Origin: Pseudomonadota bacterium
GTDB taxonomy: Bacteria; Chloroflexota; UBA6077; JAJPGT01
Assembly (NCBI GenBank): GCA_021325655.1
Contig: JAJPGT010000041.1
Coordinates: 1-64,000 of the forward strand
Direction: 5' to 3'
DNA: 64,000 nt
Shown here: piece after piece, positions 44,272-53,195 of the stretch
Numbering within the stretch: position 1 is the stretch's first letter
How the letters are laid out: the number at the start of each line of letters is the position of its first letter
Program-made: the position numbers and the translations under genes
Notes under the pieces: model-generated
Told to the model about the DNA's origin: nothing
What the model saw: the letters and a program-made list of their open reading frames with translations, nothing else
Databases searched by the model: none

Positions 44272-44402
44272 GGACCGCCGGGCCAGTGCGGGCGTTGCCG
44301 CGTACCGCCGTGTCTCCTTCGCTTCTGAGAGGGCGAGGGCGCTGCACCGACCCGCCCTGGCGCCACCTGTGAACCGCGCGCATCCGATCGAGGAGCGACG
44401 AC

Positions 44403-45524
44403 ATGCGCTTGATCTATCCCGAGAACCTGGAGGACATCGCGCTGGGCGCGGCGGTGCTGGGCACCGGCGGCGGGGGCGACCCGTACATCGGCAAGCTCAT
44501 GGGCATTCAGGCAATCCGCCAGCACGGGCCGGTGCGGCTGGTCAGCCCGGACGAGATCCCGGACGAGTGCCTGGTCTGCCACTCGGCGATGATGGGTGCC
44601 CCGACCGTGATGGTCGAAAAGCTGCCGAAGGGGACCGAGATCGTCGAGGCGTTCCTGGCGCTCCAGACCTACCTGGGCCGGACCATCGACTACACCACCT
44701 CGGCAGAGGCCGGCGGGCTCAACTCCACCACCCCCTTCACCGTGGCCGCTCGCCTGGGCATCCCGATGGTGGACGCGGACGGGATGGGGCGCGCCTTCCC
44801 CGAGATCCAGATGGTCACCCCGACCATGTACGGGATCGCCGCCACCCCGATGGCGATCGCCGACGAGAAGGGCAACAGCGCCATCATCACCACGTTTGAC
44901 AACCGCTGGACGGAGCGGCTGGCACGTACCATCTGCATCGACATGGGCACCACCGCGATGATCGCGCTGTACCCCATGACCGGCCGGCAGCTCAAGCAGG
45001 CGATGGTCCCCGGCACCCTCACCCGGGCCGAGCGGATCGGCCGCACCATCCGCGAGGCGCGCCAGCAGCACCGCGACCCGATCGCCGCGGTGCGCCAGGT
45101 GACCGGCGCCTTCGAGGTCTTTCGCGGCAAGGTGGCGGACGTGCAGCGGCGGACCGAGACCGGTTTTGCCCGCGGGGAGGCGAGCTTCCAGGGCGCTGAC
45201 GGCTACGAGGGGAAGCGACTCCGGCTGCGGTTCCAGAACGAGCACCTGGTGGCGATCCTGGATGGCCAGGTGGTGGTCTCGGTGCCGGACCTGATTACGG
45301 TGCTGGACGCCGAGACCGGCGAGCCGATCACCACCGAGGGGCTGCGCTACGGCTTCCGGGTGGTGGTGCTCGGCATCCCTTGCGACCCCAAGTGGCGCAC
45401 CCCGGCCGGCCTGGAGCTGGTCGGGCCGCGCTACTTCGGCTACGACTTCGACTACGTGCCCGTCGAGCAGCGCTTCGCCAGCAGCGGCCAGGGGGTGGCG
45501 TCACCACCGAGGGAGGGCCTGTGA
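44403..45524 (+). CDS. DUF917 (S-Me-THD-like) protein, copy 1
   Basis: 373 residues from ATG 44403 (GAGGAGCGACG upstream). N-terminal LGTGGGGDPYIGK is the DUF917 signature. MMGAPTVMVEKLPKG, PMVDADGMGRAFPEIQMVT and RFQNEHLVAILDG follow, with VSVPDLITVLDAETGEPITTE near the C-terminus. Pfam has renamed this family, to my recollection, after an S-methyl-thiohydantoin desulfurase, which agrees with a hydantoin-type pathway. Its stop overlaps the GTG of copy 2 by 4 nt. The C-terminus ends in a short Ser/Gly-rich tail. Confidence 0.88.
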   Translation: MRLIYPENLEDIALGAAVLGTGGGGDPYIGKLMGIQAIRQHGPVRLVSPDEIPDECLVCHSAMMGAPTVMVEKLPKGTEIVEAFLALQTYLGRTIDYTTSAEAGGLNSTTPFTVAARLGIPMVDADGMGRAFPEIQMVTPTMYGIAATPMAIADEKGNSAIITTFDNRWTERLARTICIDMGTTAMIALYPMTGRQLKQAMVPGTLTRAERIGRTIREARQQHRDPIAAVRQVTGAFEVFRGKVADVQRRTETGFARGEASFQGADGYEGKRLRLRFQNEHLVAILDGQVVVSVPDLITVLDAETGEPITTEGLRYGFRVVVLGIPCDPKWRTPAGLELVGPRYFGYDFDYVPVEQRFASSGQGVASPPREGL

Positions 45525-46666
45525 GAGTACTCGGAGAACAGGAGCTGCGCGACATCGCCGCCGGCTCGGCGGTGCTGGGGACCGGGGGCGGCGGCGACCC
45601 CTACCTGGGGACGCTGGTAGCGGTGCGTGCCTTCCAGCAATACGGCCCGCTGAAGCTGGTCACCGCCGACGAGCTGGACGACGAGGCGATGGTGGTCTAT
45701 CCCTTCGTCATCGGCTCGCCGGTCCCGCTGATCGAGAAGTTCCCGCTCGGCAAGGAGATGGTCCAGGCGTACGAAACGCTCAACCGCTTCCTGCACGGCC
45801 GGGTGCAGGCGGTGATGCCGATCGAGATCGGCGGGATCAACTCGATGGTCCCCTTCTTCATCGCTGCCCGCCTCGGTATCCCGGTGGTTGACGGCGACTG
45901 CATGGGGCGGGCGTATCCCGAGGTGCAGCTCGTCACCCTGACGATGTACGGCATCGGCGCCAGCCCCTTCGCGATCGCCGACGAGCGGGGCAACAGCGTC
46001 GTGCTGCACACCGTCGACAACTTCTGGGCGGAGCGGTTCGCCCGCTCGGTGGCGGTGGACATGGGGGCGATCTGTGCCGGCGCCGCCTATCCGGTCACCG
46101 GCAAGCAGGTGAAGGAGGCGGCGGTGCTGGGCAGCATCTCCTACACCGAGCGGATCGGCCGGGCCATCCGTGAGGCGAACGCCGCCAAGCAGGACGCCAT
46201 TGCCGCGATCGTTGAGGTGACGAACGGGGTGGTGATCTTCCGTGGCAAGATCGTCGACGTCCAGCGCCGCACCTCCAGGGGCTGGGCGCTGGGAGAGGCG
46301 GTACTGGAGGGGATGGAGGCCGACGCCGGCTCGCAGATGGTGGTGCGCTTCCAGAACGAGAATCTAGTGGCGATCCGCGATGGCGAGATCGTTGCCAGCG
46401 TCCCGGACCTGATCACGATCATGGACGCCGAGTCGGGCCAGGCGATCACCACCGAGCACCTGCGCTACGGCTTCCGGGTGGTGGTGCTCGGCATCCCCTG
46501 TGACCCCAAGTGGCGCACCCCGGCCGGGATCGCGCTCGGCGGGCCGCGCCATTTCCGCTACGACATCGACTACGTGCCACTGGAGCGGCGGTTCGGGAGG
46601 AGCGGCCAGCGCGCAGGCGTCCGCGGAGAGGCGGGAGCTTCGCCCTCGCCGCGGGCGGGGCGCTGA
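45521..46666 (+). CDS. DUF917 (S-Me-THD-like) protein, copy 2
   Basis: 381 residues from GTG 45521 (GGGAGGG upstream), overlapping copy 1 by 4 nt. LGTGGGGDPYLGT, VVDGDCMGRAYPEVQLVT, RFQNENLVAIRDGEI and VPDLITIMDAESGQAITTE are the family markers. VGSP/IGSPVPLIEKFPLGK replaces the usual MMGAPT segment, so substrate contacts may differ from copy 1. The C-termini of copies 1 and 2 are nearly identical (LRYGFRVVVLGIPCDPKWRT), suggesting tandem duplication. Confidence 0.88.
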   Translation: MRVLGEQELRDIAAGSAVLGTGGGGDPYLGTLVAVRAFQQYGPLKLVTADELDDEAMVVYPFVIGSPVPLIEKFPLGKEMVQAYETLNRFLHGRVQAVMPIEIGGINSMVPFFIAARLGIPVVDGDCMGRAYPEVQLVTLTMYGIGASPFAIADERGNSVVLHTVDNFWAERFARSVAVDMGAICAGAAYPVTGKQVKEAAVLGSISYTERIGRAIREANAAKQDAIAAIVEVTNGVVIFRGKIVDVQRRTSRGWALGEAVLEGMEADAGSQMVVRFQNENLVAIRDGEIVASVPDLITIMDAESGQAITTEHLRYGFRVVVLGIPCDPKWRTPAGIALGGPRHFRYDIDYVPLERRFGRSGQRAGVRGEAGASPSPRAGR

Positions 46667-46678
46667 GCGCGGAGAGCG

Positions 46679-47773
46679 ATGGCGATGAAGCTGACACTGG
46701 GTGATCTGGAGGACCTGGCGCGCGGCGCCGCCTTCCTCGGCACCGGCGGCGGGGGCAGCCCCTACGCCGGCCGGCTGATGGTGCAGCGGGCGATGGAGGA
46801 AGGCCACACGGTTGAGATCATCGACCTGGAGGAGGTTCCCGACGAGGCGCTGATCATCCCTACCGCGATGATGGGCGCCCCCACCGTACTGATCGAGAAG
46901 CTGCCTCGCGGGGACGAGGCGATCAAGTCGCTGCGGACGCTGGAGCGGCACCTGGGCCGCACCGCCTACGCGACGATGCCGATCGAGTGCGGCGGGATCA
47001 ACTCCACCATGCCGCTCGTCGTCGGGGCCCGGCTCGGCCTGCCCGTGGTCGATGCCGACGGGATGGGGCGGGCGTTCCCCGAGCTGCAGATGGAGACGTT
47101 CCACGTCTACGGCGTCCCGGGCACGCCGATGGTGATCACCAATGAGTACGGCGACAGCACCATCGTCCAGACCCACGACAACGCGATGATGGAGTGGCTC
47201 GCGCGCGGGATCACCATCCGCATGGGCGGAGCGGCCTACATCGCCGAGTACAGCATGGACGGCCGCACTGCCAGGCGCGTCTCCGTCCCCCGCACTCTCA
47301 GCCTGGCGCTCCAGATCGGCCGCGGCATCCGTGCCGCGCGCGAGGCCCACAAAGACCCCTTCGCCGAGCTGATCGCGCTGCTACGCGACACGCCCTACCA
47401 GTACGGGCGGATCATCTTCCAGGGCAAGATCGTGGACCTCTGGCGCGAGACCACCCAGGGCTTCGCCAAGGGGCGGGCGAGGATCCAGACGTTGGAGGGC
47501 GGCGCCGCGGTGATGGAGATCCTGTTCCAGAACGAGTTTCTGGTGGCGCGGGTGAACGGGGAGCTCCGGGCGATCGTGCCCGACTTGATCTGCATCCTGG
47601 ATAGCGAGACGGCCGAGCCGATCACCACCGAGATGCTGCGCTACGGCCAGCGGGTCAAGGTGATGGGCGTGAGCGTCCCGCCGATCATGCGCACGCCCGA
47701 GGCGCTGGCGGTGTTCGGCCCCCGCGCCTTCGGCCTGGAGGCGGAGTTCCAGCCAATCGAGACGCTGGCGTGA
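46679..47773 (+). CDS. DUF917 (S-Me-THD-like) protein, copy 3
   Basis: 364 residues (ATG 46679; ATG 46685 is an alternative). LGTGGGGSPYAGR has Ser where copies 1 and 2 have Asp. It keeps MMGAPTVLIEKLPRGDEAIK, VVDADGMGRAFPELQMET and VPDLICILDSETAEPITTE. It is more diverged than copies 1 and 2 are from each other. It starts 12 nt after copy 2. Three consecutive paralogs suggest a hetero-oligomer or a set of enzymes for different stereoisomers or steps. Confidence 0.88.
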   Translation: MAMKLTLGDLEDLARGAAFLGTGGGGSPYAGRLMVQRAMEEGHTVEIIDLEEVPDEALIIPTAMMGAPTVLIEKLPRGDEAIKSLRTLERHLGRTAYATMPIECGGINSTMPLVVGARLGLPVVDADGMGRAFPELQMETFHVYGVPGTPMVITNEYGDSTIVQTHDNAMMEWLARGITIRMGGAAYIAEYSMDGRTARRVSVPRTLSLALQIGRGIRAAREAHKDPFAELIALLRDTPYQYGRIIFQGKIVDLWRETTQGFAKGRARIQTLEGGAAVMEILFQNEFLVARVNGELRAIVPDLICILDSETAEPITTEMLRYGQRVKVMGVSVPPIMRTPEALAVFGPRAFGLEAEFQPIETLA

Positions 47774-47801
47774 AAGCGCCGCCAGCCCAAGGGGAGGAGC
47801 G

Positions 47802-48137
47802 ATGGCCGAGAAGATGGTGGTGTCCGAGGACGAGGCGTACGAGCTGCTGGCACACCTGGTGGCGAGTGCGGAGATCTGCACCTTCGAGCCGCACTACTAC
47901 GGCACGTTCCGGCTGATCGACGCCGCCAGCCGCTTGATGGACTGCATGCTCCGCCACGGCAGCAACGGCAGCCGCGCCTGGCTGGAGGCGTTCAAGCAGG
48001 AGGTCGACCAGAAGAAGGTCTGGATGATGTGGGACCGCGAGGGCTACTTCCAGTTCCTGCGCGAGGCGACCGGCAAGGTGGCCGAGGCGCTGAAGCAGCG
48101 CGAGGGGCTGGCTGAGCCGGCGTCCACAGCGCGATAG
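47802..48137 (+). CDS. DUF6092-like small protein
   Basis: 111 residues from ATG 47802 (GGGGAGGAGC upstream). Mostly helical, with AYELLAHLVASAEICTFEPHYYGTFRLIDAASRLM and a Trp-containing second half (VWMMWDREGYFQFLREATG). The pattern agrees with what I recall of DUF6092. Function is not known. It sits within the same-strand cluster, 10 nt before the nitroreductase, so it may be a partner of that enzyme. Confidence 0.65.
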   Translation: MAEKMVVSEDEAYELLAHLVASAEICTFEPHYYGTFRLIDAASRLMDCMLRHGSNGSRAWLEAFKQEVDQKKVWMMWDREGYFQFLREATGKVAEALKQREGLAEPASTAR

Positions 48138-48146
48138 GAGGCAGCG

Positions 48147-48740
48147 ATGGCGACCGCGACTCCTGAACAGACGACCAGCCAGCGTGCCGAGGTCGTCCTG
48201 GACGTCATCCGCACCCGCCGGGTGGTGCGCAGCTTCACCGACGAGCCGATCTCGGACGCCGACCTGCGCACGATCCTGGAAGCCGGCCGCTGGGCGCTTA
48301 GCGCCGGCAACCGCCGCATCAACAAGTTCCTGGTGGTGCAGGACCCGAAGCGGATTCGGCTCGTCCGAGCCGTCTCCCCCGGAATGCTCGCCCGGCCGAC
48401 TGCGCTGATCGTGATCCTGACCGACACCGAGAAGGCAGCCCGGGAGCAGGTGCAGCTCGACAAGGACCTGAACACCTGGATCGACGTCGGCACCGCGGCG
48501 CAGAATATGAGCCTGATGGCCCACGCGCTCGGGCTCGGCTCCTGCCCTGCAACCTCGTTCAGCCGCTCCGGCGTCGCGGCGGCGCTGGCGCTGCCGCCGA
48601 CGATGCTTCCGGAGTTCATCCTCCAGCTTGGCCACCCCGCGCCGCAGCAGCGGGTGATGCGCCCCGGCGCCTCCACCAGGCTCCCGATTGACGCGCTCAC
48701 CTTCTGGGAGCGCGTCGGCCAGCCGCTGCCCCGACGCTGA
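48147..48740 (+). CDS. Nitroreductase-family flavoprotein
   Basis: 197 residues from ATG 48147 (GGAGGCAGCG upstream). FMN-binding nitroreductase pattern: IRTRRVVRSFTDEPISDADLRTILEAGRWA, then IDVGTAAQNMSLMAHALGLGSC and LQLGHPAPQQRVM. These enzymes use NAD(P)H to reduce nitro, quinone, flavin or ring double bonds. In this cluster it could reduce or oxidise the heterocycle before or after ring opening. The exact reaction is unknown. Confidence 0.88.
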   Translation: MATATPEQTTSQRAEVVLDVIRTRRVVRSFTDEPISDADLRTILEAGRWALSAGNRRINKFLVVQDPKRIRLVRAVSPGMLARPTALIVILTDTEKAAREQVQLDKDLNTWIDVGTAAQNMSLMAHALGLGSCPATSFSRSGVAAALALPPTMLPEFILQLGHPAPQQRVMRPGASTRLPIDALTFWERVGQPLPRR

Positions 48741-48753
48741 GGGCGAGCCGACG

Positions 48754-49575
48754 ATGAGCCGACCGCTGCGGCTCGGGCTGATCCAGATGGATGCCCGGCT
48801 GGGGGAGGTGGAGGCGAACGTCGAGCGCGCCGTGGCGCTGGCTCGCGACGCCTGCCGCCAGGGCGCGCGGCTGGTCTGCCTGCCGGAGCTGTTCTCCACT
48901 GGCTACCACCCGGGGCTGCTCGGGGAGCGGCTGTACACGCTGAGCGAGCCGCTGGAGGGTCCAACGGTCACCCGCCTGGCCCGGGTCGCCCGGACGCACC
49001 AGGCGTACCTCGTCGCCCCGATCGCGACGCGCGGCGAGCAGCCAGGCGAGATCTACGACTCGGCGGTGGTGATCGGGCCCGACGGCGCCGTGCTCGGGGC
49101 GTACCACAAGACTCACCTGTTCAACCTGGAGCGGCGCTACTTCCAGCCGGGCAGCGATTTCCCGGTGTTCGCGGCGGACTTCGGCCGCTTCGGGATCATC
49201 ATTTGCTACGATGGCGGGTTCCCAGAGCCGGCGCGGCTGCTGGCGCTGCGCGGCGCGGAGCTGATCCTGGCGCCCTCCGCCTTCCCCAGACGCGACAAGT
49301 ACATGTGGGACATCTACTGGCCGGCACGGGCGCTGGAGAACAGTCTGTTCGTCGCGGCGCTGAACCGGGTCGGTTGGGAGGCTGACCTCCACCTGTTCGG
49401 GAACAACGTCGTCGCCGACCCGCGCGGGACGTTGGTCGCGGCGGCGCCCGAGGACCAGGAGCTGGCCCTACTCGTGGACGTCGACCTGGACGAGGTGCAG
49501 CGGACGCGGGAGGCGATCCATTACCTGGACGACCGGCGGCCGGAGCTGTACGCGCCGCTGGCCGGGGGGGCGTGA
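48754..49575 (+). CDS. Carbon-nitrogen hydrolase (nitrilase superfamily)
   Basis: 273 residues from ATG 48754. The Glu-Lys-Cys triad is intact: CLPELFSTG (E45), AYHKTHLF (K119), IICYDGGFPE (C151). NNVVADPRGTLVAAAPE is the closing family motif. Members hydrolyse amides, nitriles or N-carbamoyl groups. Next to hydantoinase-like genes, an N-carbamoyl-amino-acid amidohydrolase or omega-amidase role is the most natural guess. It begins 13 nt after the nitroreductase and ends 6 nt before the DUF1177 gene. Confidence 0.9.
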   Translation: MSRPLRLGLIQMDARLGEVEANVERAVALARDACRQGARLVCLPELFSTGYHPGLLGERLYTLSEPLEGPTVTRLARVARTHQAYLVAPIATRGEQPGEIYDSAVVIGPDGAVLGAYHKTHLFNLERRYFQPGSDFPVFAADFGRFGIIICYDGGFPEPARLLALRGAELILAPSAFPRRDKYMWDIYWPARALENSLFVAALNRVGWEADLHLFGNNVVADPRGTLVAAAPEDQELALLVDVDLDEVQRTREAIHYLDDRRPELYAPLAGGA

Positions 49576-49581
49576 GGCAGA

Positions 49582-50517
49582 GTGCTCAAGCAGGTACTGG
49601 AGATCGCCGAGCTGCTGGACAGTGCCCGGGTGAGCGGGGCGCTGGTGGCCGATCTCTTCGCCTTGCGCGGTTGGCCGGAGCTCCAGGTGGAGCCGGTCAG
49701 CAACGAGCCGGGCAGCACCGACTTCGTCAAGACGCTGCTGCCCGGCCTGCGCGGGCGCTCGCGCGGCGGCGACGCGCCCACCCTCGGCGTGATCGGCTAC
49801 CTGGGTGGGATCGGGGCGCGGCCGGAGCGCGTCGGGCTGGTGTCCGATGCCGATGGTGCCATCGCGGCGCTGGCGGTGGCGCTCAAGCTGGTGGAGATGC
49901 GCAACCAGGGCGATGTGCTGGCGGGCGACGTGATCGTCACCACCCACGTCTGCCCCCGAGCGCTCATCATCCCCCACGACCCGGTGCCGTTCATGGCCTC
50001 GCCCATCGACGTCGCCACGATGAACCGCTACAGCGTGGACCCGCGGATGGAGGCGATCCTGTCGCTCGACACCACGCGGGGGAACCGGATCATCAACCAG
50101 CGGGGCTTCGCGATCTCGCCGACCGTGAAGGAGGGGTACATCCTGCGGGTAAGCGAGGACCTGCTCGGGATCATGCAGGTGGTCACCGGCCGCCCGCCCG
50201 CCGTCTTCGCGATCACCACCCAGGACATCACTCCCTATAGCAACGACCTCTACCATTTGAACACGATCCTGCAACCGGCGACGGCGACTACCGCCCCCGT
50301 GGTTGGGGTAGCGATCACCGCCGAGGTGGCGGTGCCGGGGGCAGCCAGCGGCGCCACCCAGGAGATCGACATCGAGCTGGCGGCGCGCTTCGCGGTCGAG
50401 GTCGCCAAGGCGTTCGGCCAGGGCCGCTGCGCCTTCTACGATGCCGCCGAGTACGAGCGGCTCGTCCGCCGCTACGGCTCGCTGGCGCATTTGCAGACGC
50501 TGGGGAGGAGCGAATGA
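49582..50517 (+). CDS. DUF1177 family protein
   Basis: 311 residues from GTG 49582. VLEIAELLDSARVSGALVADLF at the N-terminus, LGVIGYLGGIGARPERVGLVSDADGAIAALA, TTHVCPRALIIPHDPVPFM and VGVAITAEVAVPGAASGATQ fit DUF1177, a family seen beside AroM, DUF917 and hydantoinase genes. No biochemical function is established that I know of. Stop overlaps the next start by 4 nt, so DUF1177 and the AroM-like protein are probably made together. Confidence 0.8.
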   Translation: MLKQVLEIAELLDSARVSGALVADLFALRGWPELQVEPVSNEPGSTDFVKTLLPGLRGRSRGGDAPTLGVIGYLGGIGARPERVGLVSDADGAIAALAVALKLVEMRNQGDVLAGDVIVTTHVCPRALIIPHDPVPFMASPIDVATMNRYSVDPRMEAILSLDTTRGNRIINQRGFAISPTVKEGYILRVSEDLLGIMQVVTGRPPAVFAITTQDITPYSNDLYHLNTILQPATATTAPVVGVAITAEVAVPGAASGATQEIDIELAARFAVEVAKAFGQGRCAFYDAAEYERLVRRYGSLAHLQTLGRSE

Positions 50518-51188
50518 TCCGTCGCGTTGGCGCCATCACCATTGGCCAATCGCCGCGGCCCGACCTGACCCCGGAGCTGGCTGCGATCCTCGGCCCCGAG
50601 GTGGAGATCGTCGAGCGCGGAGCGCTGGACGACTTGACGCTGGACGAGGTGCGCGCGCAGGCGCTCCAGGCCGACGGCCCGGTGCTCGTCAGCCGCATGC
50701 GCGACGGGACGGAGGTGATACTGCGCGAGGGGTTCGTCCTGCCCCGGGTGCAGTCCTGCCTGGACCGGCTGCAATCCGAGGCGGAGCTGGTGCTGCTGCT
50801 CTGCACCGGCACCTTCCCCGCCCTGCGCTCTCGCCTGCCCGTGCTGTACCCGGAGCACATTCTGTACAGCGTCGTCCGCGGGGTGCTGTCCGCGGGTCGG
50901 CTGGGGGTGCTGACGCCGGCCGAGGAGCAGCGGGAGTTCCAGCTTCGCCGCTGGCGGGAGATCGTCCCCGAGGTCGTCGTCGCCACCGCCTCGCCCTACA
51001 GCGGCTCGGCGCTGGAGGAGCTGCGCGCGGCGAGCGAGACGCTGCGCCGGGCCGACGTGGACCTGGTGGTCATGGACTGCATCGGCTACAGCCTGGCGAT
51101 GAAGCGGCTGGTGGCGGCGACCACCGGGAGATCGACCATCGTTGCGCGCTCGGCGCTGGCCCACGTCGCAGCGCTGCTGCTGGAGTAG
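50514..51188 (+). CDS. AroM-like protein
   Basis: 224 residues from ATG 50514. IGQSPRPDLTPELAAILG, LVSRMRDGTEV, LLLCTGTFP and VMDCIGYSLAMKRL are AroM family motifs. The fold is related to Asp/Glu racemases, with Cys residues (LLCTG, MDCIG) at the equivalent of the racemase catalytic pair. E. coli AroM has no known function. It overlaps DUF1177 by 4 nt and ends 3 nt before DUF917 copy 4. It may be a second isomerase of the pathway. Confidence 0.85.
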   Translation: MIRRVGAITIGQSPRPDLTPELAAILGPEVEIVERGALDDLTLDEVRAQALQADGPVLVSRMRDGTEVILREGFVLPRVQSCLDRLQSEAELVLLLCTGTFPALRSRLPVLYPEHILYSVVRGVLSAGRLGVLTPAEEQREFQLRRWREIVPEVVVATASPYSGSALEELRAASETLRRADVDLVVMDCIGYSLAMKRLVAATTGRSTIVARSALAHVAALLLE

Positions 51189-51191
51189 CCC

Positions 51192-52271
51192 GTGTGGGAG
51201 ATCGACCTGGAGGCGCTGGAGTCGATCGCGATCGGCGCGGGCATTCTCGGCACCGGTGGCGGCGGCAACCCGTACATCGGCAAGCTACGGGCGAAGCGGC
51301 TGCTCGAGCAGGGCCGGCGGGTGACGATCGTCGACCCAGCGGAGCTGCCCGACGACGCCTACGTCGTCTCCGTTGGCGGGATGGGCGCGCCCACGGTCGG
51401 GATCGAGAAGATCGAGAAGGGCGACGAGTCGTACCGGGCGCTGCGGGCGCTGGAGCGGCACGCGGGCGTCCGGGCCGCGGCGGTGATCTCCGGCGAGATC
51501 GGCGGCGCCAACTGCATCGAGCCGATGATCGTCGCCGCGCTAGCCGAGCTGCCGCTGGTCGACGCGGACGGCATCGGCCGCGCCTTCCCCGAGCTGCAGA
51601 TGGTGACGTTCTTCATCTACGGCGTCTCCCCCTCGCCGGCGGCGCTGGCAGACGAGAAGGGCAACGAGGTCGTCTTCGACCGGGTGCTCGACTCGTTCTG
51701 GCTGGAGCGGATCGCCCGCGGGATCACCAGCGAGATGGGCGGCGCGGCCGGCTATGCCTTCGCTCTGATGCGCGCGGAGGAGATGCGTCGCACCGCGATC
51801 CCCCACACGCTCTCGCTCGCCCGGCGGATCGGGGACGCGGTCCGCGAGGCCCGGCGGGCGCGGCGGGACCCGGTGCTGGCGGTGCTCGACACGACGCCGG
51901 GCCGAGTGCTGTTCGAAGGCAAGATCGTGGACGTGCTGCGCTGGACGACCCGCGGCTTTGCGCGCGGCACGGTGACACTGGCCGGAAGCGGCCCCGACCA
52001 GGGCAGCCAGCTCGTGATCGACTTCCAGAACGAGAACCTGGTCGCCCGCCGAGATGGCGAGGTGGTGGCGGTCGTCCCGGACCTGATCTGCATCCTGGAC
52101 ACGGTAGACGCCCAGCCGATCACCACCGAGGTCCTGCGCTACGGCTTCCGGGTGCGGGTGCTGGTCCTGCCCGCGCCGCCGCAGCTCTGCACCCCGGAGG
52201 CGCTGCGCGTCGTCGGCCCGCGCGCCTTCGGCTACGACGTCGAGCCCCCAGGGCACACGTCCGGGCGCTGA
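51192..52271 (+). CDS. DUF917 (S-Me-THD-like) protein, copy 4
   Basis: 359 residues from GTG 51192, 3 nt after aroM-like. LGTGGGGNPYIGK (Asn at the variable position), GGMGAPTVGIEKIEKGDESYRAL, LVDADGIGRAFPELQMVT, DFQNENLVARRDGEV and VPDLICILDTVDAQPITTE. It is separated from copies 1-3 by five other genes. It has drifted further, for example lacking the WRTP segment. Same-strand continuity suggests the whole block 42730-52271 is expressed together. Confidence 0.88.
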   Translation: MWEIDLEALESIAIGAGILGTGGGGNPYIGKLRAKRLLEQGRRVTIVDPAELPDDAYVVSVGGMGAPTVGIEKIEKGDESYRALRALERHAGVRAAAVISGEIGGANCIEPMIVAALAELPLVDADGIGRAFPELQMVTFFIYGVSPSPAALADEKGNEVVFDRVLDSFWLERIARGITSEMGGAAGYAFALMRAEEMRRTAIPHTLSLARRIGDAVREARRARRDPVLAVLDTTPGRVLFEGKIVDVLRWTTRGFARGTVTLAGSGPDQGSQLVIDFQNENLVARRDGEVVAVVPDLICILDTVDAQPITTEVLRYGFRVRVLVLPAPPQLCTPEALRVVGPRAFGYDVEPPGHTSGR

Positions 52272-52382
52272 TCCCGGGTCCGCTGGTCGCCTCGGCCCGC
52301 GCCCTGCTCCGGGGGCCGGCGGCATGCGATACTCCTTCGGCCCGCGCTCTCCAGACCTGGGCGCGGACAACGGGAGCGAGCC

Positions 52383-53195
52383 ATGCCCGCGTACATCTGC
52401 GAAACCTGTGGGGTGCAGTATGCCCCCACCGAGCAGCCGCCGGAGCGCTGCATCATCTGCGAGGACGAGCGGCAGTACATCGGCTGGCAGGGCCAGCGCT
52501 GGACCACGCTGGAGGCGATGCGCGCCGGGGAGTACCGCAACCAGCTCGAAGAGCTGGAGTCCGGGCTGACGGCCATCCTGACCGTGCCCAAGGTTGCCAT
52601 CGGCCAGCGCGCCTTCTTCGTCCAGACTGTCAACGGCAACCTGCTCTGGGACTGCATCACCTACCTGGACGAAGCGACGATCCAGGCGCTACGCGACCGG
52701 GGCGGGGTGCAGGCGATCGCCATCTCGCACCCGCACTACTACGCCACCTGCGTGGAATGGAGCCAGGCGTTCGGCGAGGCGCCGATCTACATCCACGCGG
52801 CGGATCGCCACTGGGTGACCCGCCCGGAGGGCCGGTACATCTTCTGGGACGGGGAGACGGTCGAGCCAGTGCCCGGGCTGGGGCTGGTACACCTGGGCGG
52901 CCACTTCGACGGCGCGGCGGTCTGCTACTGGCCGGCCGGAGCCGGCTGCCAGGGGGTGGTGCTGAGCGGGGACACCATCCAGGTGGTACAGGATCGGCGC
53001 TGGGTCAGCTTCATGTACAGCTACCCGAACCTGATCCCGCTGTCGGCCAGCAAGGTGGAGCAGATCGCGGCGACCATGCGGCGCTACCCGTTCCGGCGGC
53101 TGTACGGCGCCTTCAACGGGCTGAACGTGCTGGACGAGCCGGACGCGGTGGAGCGCTCCGCCCGGCGGTACGTCCAGCACCTGCGGGAGGAGTAG
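52383..53195 (+). CDS. MBL-fold protein with N-terminal rubredoxin-like zinc ribbon
   Basis: 270 residues from ATG 52383. C6xxC9 and C23xxC26 form an N-terminal knuckle (YICETCGVQYAP, CIICEDERQ). Residues ~60-265 are metallo-beta-lactamase-like: LWDCITYLDEATIQAL, AISHPHYYATCVEW, HLGGHFDGAAVCYWP and VLSGDTIQVV. The usual HxHxDH reads HPHYYA, and no final metal-site His is obvious, so the dinuclear site is incomplete. It could be a hydrolase or a redox protein. It lies 111 nt after DUF917 copy 4 and ends the cluster. Confidence 0.8.
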   Translation: MPAYICETCGVQYAPTEQPPERCIICEDERQYIGWQGQRWTTLEAMRAGEYRNQLEELESGLTAILTVPKVAIGQRAFFVQTVNGNLLWDCITYLDEATIQALRDRGGVQAIAISHPHYYATCVEWSQAFGEAPIYIHAADRHWVTRPEGRYIFWDGETVEPVPGLGLVHLGGHFDGAAVCYWPAGAGCQGVVLSGDTIQVVQDRRWVSFMYSYPNLIPLSASKVEQIAATMRRYPFRRLYGAFNGLNVLDEPDAVERSARRYVQHLREE

